From positions 1-58,702 of the forward strand of contig JBBDMW010000055.1 of the NCBI GenBank assembly GCA_040878005.1: a stretch of 58,702 bases of DNA, written 5' to 3'. The number at the start of each line of letters is the position of its first letter. Position 1 is the first letter of the stretch. This DNA is from JBBDMW01 sp040878005 (lineage in GTDB: Bacteria; Chloroflexota; Dehalococcoidia; Lucifugimonadales; Lucifugimonadaceae). Below, in pieces: positions 53,986-58,702 of the stretch. The position numbers were made by a program, and so were the translations under genes. The notes under the pieces are model-generated. The model was not told the origin of the DNA and made no database searches. It saw nothing but the letters and a program-made list of their open reading frames with translations.

Positions 53986-54924
53986 CTACACCTGCCCCAA
54001 TCCGAAACCATTGCGGGACCTGGCAGCGGTTGAGCGTGAACCAGAGCGGGCGCGAGGGGAGGATCGCCTCCGGGGGGCACGCTGCTCCGGTGGTGCGGGT
54101 GGTGGCGTCAGTTCCACGGTAATTGAGCCAATTGACAGGGTGGTGGAGTCTTCCTGAGAAGACAAAAGGCCCGGTTCGGCGCTGCCGTGACGGCCGTCGC
54201 TGCCGGATGTCAACGGGACAAGCATTTGCGCGATCTGTTCGGTGACCTTCCAGGGATCTTCGGCCTGCCGATTTGAGGCTTCATCCGAGCCAGTCCTGGC
54301 GACGAGGGAATCTCCTCGCTGGTCTGACGGCCCCACTAGCTGTTCCCGCGGGTGTTGACCCGGTTCACCGAGGTCTGCATTGGTGTCTCTCGCGGCTGGT
54401 TGGGAAGATGCATCACGCCTGGCATCTACAACGTTGATGGACTCAAGGTTGGCGGGTTGTTCAGTGCTGTTTGCCAGACGTTCACTTAACTCCCGCTGAA
54501 CCGGTTGAATGATCCTGGGCGCAGACGGTGTTATGTCATCTCGCGGGGCCGGGGCTGGTGCACTGGATGGCGTTGCGAACGCGTCAACGTTCTCAGCGTT
54601 ACTGTCGTTTGTCCCTGGTGCGCCCGGCGCCGCGCTTTGTGGGTCGTTGGCACGTTGCACCATGTCATGTTGAACCGCCGCCGAATTGTCACGATGAGGG
54701 CGACTTTCTTCGGTAGCCGGGTCAGCCCGAACGTGCTGCATGCCCAAGAAATCGTCGGGCTGAATTTCGGGTGCCTCGATGGTGGGCATAACGTCGGCCG
54801 ATGCATCCTCGAATGGATCTTCGATGTTTGTCATGGTTTGGTCCGCGGCCTGTTGGCCGGCTCGTGCCGGTACGAACCCCGAGGGTTCACCGTGTGCACG
54901 GGCAGCGAGGCGCTCCAGGTACAT
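53986..54924 (-). CDS. Disordered eCIS-associated protein
   Basis: A 312-residue low-complexity protein rich in Ala, Pro, Asp, Gln and Ser, with a conserved-looking N-terminus (MYLERLAARAHGE) and C-terminal strand (TLSIGSITVEL) followed by Pro/Arg-rich tail. From memory, many actinobacterial-type eCIS operons carry a similar disordered protein at this place, but the function is unknown. The ATG at 54924 gives an eight-base gap after the previous gene; a GTG at 54945 is an alternative. It is the only long non-globular protein here, so a link with tube length cannot be excluded. Confidence 0.72.
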   Translation of the reverse strand: MYLERLAARAHGEPSGFVPARAGQQAADQTMTNIEDPFEDASADVMPTIEAPEIQPDDFLGMQHVRADPATEESRPHRDNSAAVQHDMVQRANDPQSAAPGAPGTNDSNAENVDAFATPSSAPAPAPRDDITPSAPRIIQPVQRELSERLANSTEQPANLESINVVDARRDASSQPAARDTNADLGEPGQHPREQLVGPSDQRGDSLVARTGSDEASNRQAEDPWKVTEQIAQMLVPLTSGSDGRHGSAEPGLLSSQEDSTTLSIGSITVELTPPPAPPEQRAPRRRSSPRARSGSRSTAARSRNGFGLGQV

Positions 54925-54932
54925 TGGCAAAC

Positions 54933-55733
54933 CTAGTACCCCCACCTGGCAGGCTCAGCGCCCGTAACCATGGAAACAGCGGATTTACGTTGAGAGCGCG
55001 GCATCTCCATTATTTCGTGACGGCTCCATCCATATCCGCGTGCCAGGAGATGAACCTCGGTCGCCAGGGTTCGCCTCTCAGCCATAAACCCCGAAAGCAG
55101 GTAGTGCTGCAGGTCAAAGTGCACCCGTTCATTCGCTCCACACTCCGGGCATTCAGCAGCCAGGTCCACGTCTGCGACAGGGGCGACCTGCTCCATGGCC
55201 AACTGGGCCTGTTCACCCGCCAATCCTGCTTCGCCATCTACGACGCATCGCTCAAGAATCCACTGCACTCCCTCGACCTGAGGCATACCGATCAGCGCAC
55301 ACTCCTCTTCGCCCGTTGGAAGGCGAAATCTCACACCTGATTCAAGTTCGAACACGCCGTTTGCCAGAGTTCTCACCTGCGTCTGTTCATTGGCTTGTCG
55401 CAGCCGGGCCAACAGATCCGGAAGGTTAAAGTCCAGGTCGAATATCTCCCTGCAACCAGTGCATGTCAGCGCGCTGCGCACAAGCGGTCCGCTCACCTGC
55501 ACATGTACAGCAGCAAGGACAAGGTCGCGGTCAGCCGCGGTCAGAGAGGCGGCGCTTCCCGGCCTGATCTTCGTTCCCGGCACGGGCAGCAACAACCGGT
55601 CAATCAGAGCAATTGCCGCAGGTGTGCCCGTGCTGCTGACCGCCTCTTCGTCAAACCCGGTGACCTCCCTGATCGCAGCCCAACTACCTGTGCCGGAGTT
55701 CCGTAGCTGCACATGGCCGCTCATCGTGACCAT
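54933..55733 (-). CDS. T4 baseplate hub chaperone-like protein with zinc finger
   Basis: A 266-residue protein. Two CxxC pairs, Cys91/Cys94 (CTGC) and Cys195/Cys198 (CPEC), are placed to bind one zinc ion. The C-terminal block HLLARGYGWSRHEIMEMPRS, followed by RSQRKSAV, resembles the T4 gp26-like hub-assembly chaperone family found in eCIS and phage clusters. It follows the tube gene by 12 bases. The role is probably in baseplate assembly; the name is by motif and place. Confidence 0.75.
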   Translation of the reverse strand: MVTMSGHVQLRNSGTGSWAAIREVTGFDEEAVSSTGTPAAIALIDRLLLPVPGTKIRPGSAASLTAADRDLVLAAVHVQVSGPLVRSALTCTGCREIFDLDFNLPDLLARLRQANEQTQVRTLANGVFELESGVRFRLPTGEEECALIGMPQVEGVQWILERCVVDGEAGLAGEQAQLAMEQVAPVADVDLAAECPECGANERVHFDLQHYLLSGFMAERRTLATEVHLLARGYGWSRHEIMEMPRSQRKSAVSMVTGAEPARWGY

Positions 55734-55745
55734 TTAAGGCAGTCC

Positions 55746-56249
55746 TCAGGATTCAGTTGGCTCTGGCACCGACGCGTCACGCTCCCAGCCTTCGTTCTGC
55801 AGCACCATTGACTCGATGGCCACTGCGTTGCCGTTTGCATCAAGTTCCGGCAGTGCCGTGTACTCGGATACCCAGCAGCGGTAAACCCTGTACGCCTTTG
55901 CAACTGCGCCCTGCTCATTGAGAAGCTCGACGATTAGGTCTTTGCGGAAGTTCCTGAGCGAGATCGCCGCGTCACCATCCGTGGTGTAGACCAGGTTGGC
56001 CCACGCTTCGAACTCGGGGTCGTGAGTGACGCCGCGCTCAAGGGTCAGCGGCTCGTACTTCCACGTGCTGGGTGATATGCGGGGCGTGCTCGGGTCGCCG
56101 CCCTCCCGGTGTTCCACCGGTTCCGTAGTCTTCTTCAGGGCGCTGACCTTGCTCACGCCTGCCACGTATTTGCCGTCCCACTTGATCCTGAACTTGAAGT
56201 TCTTGTAGGGATCAAACCGGTGTGTGTTCACCACGAACTGACTGGTCAT
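55746..56249 (-). CDS. Tail tube protein (gp19/Hcp-like)
   Basis: A 167-residue tube subunit. Features are FKFRIKWDGKYVAGVSKVS, GGDPSTPRISPSTWKYEPLT and LERGVTHDPEFEAWAN, all typical of phage gp19/Afp1-type tube proteins, with VYRCWVSEYTALPELDANG toward the end. It should stack as hexamers inside the sheath. Only one polymeric tube gene is present. GAGG lies before the ATG. Confidence 0.95.
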   Translation of the reverse strand: MTSQFVVNTHRFDPYKNFKFRIKWDGKYVAGVSKVSALKKTTEPVEHREGGDPSTPRISPSTWKYEPLTLERGVTHDPEFEAWANLVYTTDGDAAISLRNFRKDLIVELLNEQGAVAKAYRVYRCWVSEYTALPELDANGNAVAIESMVLQNEGWERDASVPEPTES

Positions 56250-56317
56250 GTGCCTGCCTCAATTTGTTCAGATTAGATGGAGCGTTGTGTGTCCGCGAAG
56301 TCTTCAGCCGACCGGCT

Positions 56318-57859
56318 TTAAGACTGGCTTTCGGACGTTTTCTGTTGCAGATGCAGGATCACGAACTCCGCCGGCTTGAGCGGAGCGAAGCCTACGACAA
56401 TGTTCACGATGCCAAGGTTCCGGTCCGTGGCGGTGGTTGTCTCTGAGTCACACTTAACGAAGTAGGCATCGCGAGGCGATGCTCCTTCGAAAGCGCCTTT
56501 CCTGAAGAGGCCCTGCATGAACGCGCCCACGTTCAGGCGGATCTGCGCCCACAGCGGCTCATCGTTTGGCTCGAACACCACCCACTGCAGGCCGCGGTAG
56601 AGACTCTCTTCCATAAATAGGGCCAGGCGCCGGACCGGCAGGTACTTCCATTCAGAGGCGTTGCGGTCCGCTCCCCGCATTGTGCGGCCGCCCCATATGA
56701 CGTTTCCGGCTCCGGGGAAAGCGCGAAGGCAGTTCACTCCCAGCGGATTCAAAGTGCCGTTCTCAGGGTCTGTGAGTTGGTACTCAAGACCCTGCACGCC
56801 GCTGAGCGATGCTTCCTGTCCCGCCGGCGCCTTCCACACGCCGCGCTGGCCGTCTATGCGAGCGATGGCTCCCGCAATCGCACCGCAAGGTGCGAACTCA
56901 GCCTGCCTGAACTCCTGCAAAGGATCGGATGCCATGATGCGCGGGAAGTAAATCGCCGCATTTGAGGAATCGGCCCCGCGGAGTGAGCCGAAGCCAGCGG
57001 CCCCGGTGCCATCTATGCCGGTGGCGCCATCAAGCACCTGGTCCGGCCGGTTCCAACCCACAGGCGGATCGATTATCAAAACCGCCCTGCGGTCCACGCA
57101 GTAAGAGAGCGCAGCGGACCAGGTAGCGGGTGCAATGTCAGTGGTTGAATCTATTGGCGGAAGACAAAGCAGGTTGAACAGGTCCGCGTGGTCTAGGGCA
57201 AAGATGCCCGTGCGGTTGGTCTGGGAGCCGGTGTAGTCACCCTGGCCCAGTGCGTTTCCGTCAGAGCCGGCAGTGTCCAGCGTGCTGGAGCCGGGGTCCG
57301 GCCGCGTGCCGGGTGCCGTGCCTGACACCCGGACGAGCGTTGATTCCTGTTCAAGCACCCGCGTAACGACGCGCCCGCTGGAGGTATCTATGGAGACGTT
57401 ACGGAACGTCTCCCGGCCCACTTCAACGCCGTCAACCGTTTCAACAACGGTTAGGTTGAATGCATCCGTGTCTGTCGGGTCTGCCGTGTCATGGTCAGCG
57501 GTGACGGTGAGGTTGTCGCCCCAGGATCCCGGGTTTGCGGCGACCAGGCTCAGTGTTTCAGCGCCTGCAGCCATGCTCATCTCGGATGCGCTTGCGCCGT
57601 TTTCAATGCGCACTGCCAGGGCATCCCGTCCGCCGTTCTGGAAGTAATGCTGGACCGCGTAGCTCATGGTGCTGTCCTGCCAGAGTCCGCCAAAGGCCCG
57701 TTCAAAATCCGCCCAGGAGTGGATCATGACTGGAAAGTTGGTCCTGCCTCTTCGAGCGCGTCCTATAAAGGCGGTTATCGATGTTCCAACGCCGGCGATG
57801 GTGCGGACGCCGCTTGGAACCTCTCGAATGTAAACACCGGGATACGTTGGAGTGACCAT
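56318..57859 (-). CDS. Contractile sheath protein
   Basis: A 513-residue phage-tail sheath protein. The N-terminus (TYPGVYIREVPSGVRTIAGV) and the C-terminal domain (WKYLPVRRLALFMEESLYRG, then GLFRKGAF and TDRNLGIVNIVVGFAPLKPAEF) are textbook sheath. It should polymerise around the tube and contract on firing. It is the only sheath gene here, whereas Afp/PVC systems have several. AAGGAG lies ten bases before the ATG. It appears to be the first structural gene of the operon. Confidence 0.96.
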   Translation of the reverse strand: MVTPTYPGVYIREVPSGVRTIAGVGTSITAFIGRARRGRTNFPVMIHSWADFERAFGGLWQDSTMSYAVQHYFQNGGRDALAVRIENGASASEMSMAAGAETLSLVAANPGSWGDNLTVTADHDTADPTDTDAFNLTVVETVDGVEVGRETFRNVSIDTSSGRVVTRVLEQESTLVRVSGTAPGTRPDPGSSTLDTAGSDGNALGQGDYTGSQTNRTGIFALDHADLFNLLCLPPIDSTTDIAPATWSAALSYCVDRRAVLIIDPPVGWNRPDQVLDGATGIDGTGAAGFGSLRGADSSNAAIYFPRIMASDPLQEFRQAEFAPCGAIAGAIARIDGQRGVWKAPAGQEASLSGVQGLEYQLTDPENGTLNPLGVNCLRAFPGAGNVIWGGRTMRGADRNASEWKYLPVRRLALFMEESLYRGLQWVVFEPNDEPLWAQIRLNVGAFMQGLFRKGAFEGASPRDAYFVKCDSETTTATDRNLGIVNIVVGFAPLKPAEFVILHLQQKTSESQS

Positions 57860-57866
57860 TGGTCAC
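57852..57866 (-). promoter_or_regulatory. Palindrome over the sheath start codon
   Basis: GTGACCA-A-TGGTCAC, read on the minus strand, is a perfect 7+7 palindrome that contains the sheath ATG and ends next to the Shine-Dalgarno sequence. It could be a small RNA hairpin that limits initiation or a protein site; chance is possible. Confidence 0.3.
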
Positions 57867-57890
57867 GCTCCTTAAGAAACTGCGCGCTTT

Positions 57891-58181
57891 TCAGCGGATT
57901 CTGGTAGTAACGGAAAGGTTCCGGCGAAGGAACCAACAGGGCATATGAGCGCCCTGAATCAATTGCGCCTTCACGTTGTCTGCAGGGGGATCTTCGCCAC
58001 GCGAGAAAACGTCAACCATCAAGCAGGGCGTCAATTTCATGGCGACGTTGCGGCCTATTGGATCCTTCATCATCCACGCGTTGCGGCGGTAGGTTATTAG
58101 GTCGCAGAGATATGTGCAAGGGGCGTGGTGTAAATAATTTCCGAGGTTGTTGGAACTGGAAAAACGGCGATATTCAGGCAA
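57891..58181 (-). CDS. Possible small ORF upstream of the sheath gene
   Basis: A 96-codon frame ending 31 bases before the sheath start. Its last 60 codons (from MMKDPIGRN at about 58073) look more protein-like than the first part. No family is recognised and no clear ribosome binding site is seen for either start. It may be a real small leader gene of the operon or just untranslated leader. Confidence 0.3.
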   Translation of the reverse strand: MPEYRRFSSSNNLGNYLHHAPCTYLCDLITYRRNAWMMKDPIGRNVAMKLTPCLMVDVFSRGEDPPADNVKAQLIQGAHMPCWFLRRNLSVTTRIR

Positions 58182-58366
58182 CCGTTGTAGATCGGAACTG
58201 GAGACAATTCATAAACGGCCAATGGGACTTGGCCCTCATGTGAATCGCGGGTGCTGGATGGCAGCAATCTGCACGCGATCGGCTGCGTATTTCGTTGATC
58301 CAATGTGATCATTTGGCTGGGAATTGGCCAATCCCGCCAATCAGCCTTTCCCGCGCCCCACCTGTC

Positions 58367-58390
58367 TTTCCCGCGGAGGCGGGAACCCAG
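58367..58390. repeat. REP-like palindrome (TTCCCGCGGAGGCGGGAACC type)
   Basis: An inverted repeat with CCCGC and GCGGG arms and the flank ending in CCAG. Sequences of this type are scattered in intergenic regions of many bacteria. Confidence 0.65.
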
Positions 58391-58441
58391 TTCGGCCAAC
58401 CCTCAACGGCCACCAAGTCACGCCTGCGACCACCACGACAC

Positions 58442-58468
58442 GGTAGGGGCGGCCCTGCGTGGCCGCCC
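58442..58468. repeat. Dispersed palindromic repeat (GGGGCGGCC...GGCCGCCC type)
   Basis: The segment contains GGGCGGCC and its complement GGCCGCCC around a short loop. Similar elements occur in multiple copies in Chloroflexota genomes, from general knowledge. Confidence 0.6.
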
Positions 58469-58512
58469 TCCTGGGCGACCTCACCCCAACCACCAGCCAA
58501 ACACCACCGCAA

Positions 58513-58540
58513 TGTCATCCTGAGCAAAGCGAAGGATCTC
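58513..58540. repeat. Dispersed repeat (GTCATCCTGAGC...GAAGGATCTC type)
   Basis: The core GTCATCCTGAGCAAAGCGAA, followed by GGATCTC, matches a repeat common in intergenic DNA of several phyla. Confidence 0.65.
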
Positions 58541-58579
58541 TCCTCGCGCATCCACACCACCAGGTCCCGCCCACCAAAA

Positions 58580-58622
58580 TGTCGTCTCGACCGGAGCCCG
58601 AGCCATCAGGCGAGCCTCGAAG
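58580..58622. repeat. Dispersed repeat (GTCGTCTCGACCGGAGC type)
   Basis: GTCGTCTCGACCGGAGCCCG, then GGCGAGCCTCGAAGA, resembles the TCGACCGGAGC class of dispersed repeats, often found beside the previous type. Confidence 0.5.
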
Positions 58623-58702
58623 AGTGTCCGAGCCGCAGGTGAGTATGAACGAGAGACCCGGTGCGGTGCGGGGCGCATGGCCGCAGAGCGGCTACACTCC
58701 TC

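Larger units (their letters stand above)
58182..58702. other. Non-coding right edge with dispersed repeats
   Basis: No gene is supported in this stretch. The operon promoter should be here or inside the small ORF, but I could not assign one with confidence. From 58367 on it is a string of different repeat elements, listed separately. Confidence 0.6.

Noticed and set aside
33411..57859. Prophage
   Set aside because: Tail genes only: no capsid, portal, terminase, lysis or integrase genes in the block, while DUF4157, DUF4255 and the AAA ATPase are eCIS markers.
33411..57859. Type VI secretion system
   Set aside because: No TssJ/TssL/TssM membrane complex or ClpV-type ATPase; the sheath is a single phage-type protein and not a TssB/TssC pair.

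Overview
The window looks like a piece of a Chloroflexota (SAR202/Dehalococcoidia-like) chromosome. This is inferred from moderately high GC, frequent TTG and GTG starts behind good ribosome binding sites, lipoproteins with Thr/Pro-rich linkers after the lipobox, a local cluster of enolase-superfamily paralogues (an expansion known from SAR202 genomes), and dispersed palindromic repeats at the right edge. No rRNA or tRNA gene was seen, so the assignment is an inference.

Region 1 (1-2.9 kb) is the edge of a mobile element: a large serine recombinase, an unknown helix-turn-helix protein and a divergent small gene with a near-consensus promoter. Region 2 (3.1-10.8 kb) is a set of sugar/sugar-acid genes: a Gfo/Idh/MocA oxidoreductase on the plus strand, then on the minus strand a xylose-isomerase-like TIM barrel, an amidohydrolase, a family 5 solute-binding lipoprotein, a five-Asp-box sialidase-like protein and a putative ribbon-helix-helix regulator. 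Region 3 (11.0-32.1 kb, all plus except an IS remnant) holds four enolase-superfamily acid-sugar dehydratase-like enzymes, an SDR, an ornithine cyclodeaminase-like protein, a Dpp/Opp-type permease-permease-ATPase-ATPase set, an aldo/keto reductase, a VOC protein, a GAF-GAF-GAF-LuxR regulator, a second binding protein plus two permeases without ATPases, a D-2-hydroxyacid dehydrogenase and a DapA/KDG-aldolase-like lyase. Together they suggest import of sugar acids or glycosides, dehydration to 2-keto-3-deoxy acids and aldol cleavage, with redox and lactonase side steps. Substrates cannot be read from the sequence.

Region 4 (33.4-57.9 kb, all minus) is a compact, apparently single operon for an extracellular contractile injection system (eCIS; phage-tail-like, related to Afp/PVC and the actinobacterial systems). 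In transcription order it has sheath, tube, a zinc-finger baseplate chaperone-like protein, a disordered protein, a DUF4255 tail terminator, an AAA ATPase, a small protein, a DUF4157 metallopeptidase-like candidate cargo, a CIS tube adaptor, a LysM-like protein, gpD-like hub, gpV-like spike, PAAR-like tip, gp25, two baseplate wedge paralogues, a gpI-like protein, a very large DUF6519/beta-helix protein and a 100-residue protein. Many genes overlap by 4 bases. There are no capsid, portal, terminase or lysis genes, so it is not a prophage. No canonical tail fibre and no obvious tape measure were found. The last 0.8 kb upstream of the sheath holds at most one small ORF and a cluster of dispersed palindromic repeats.
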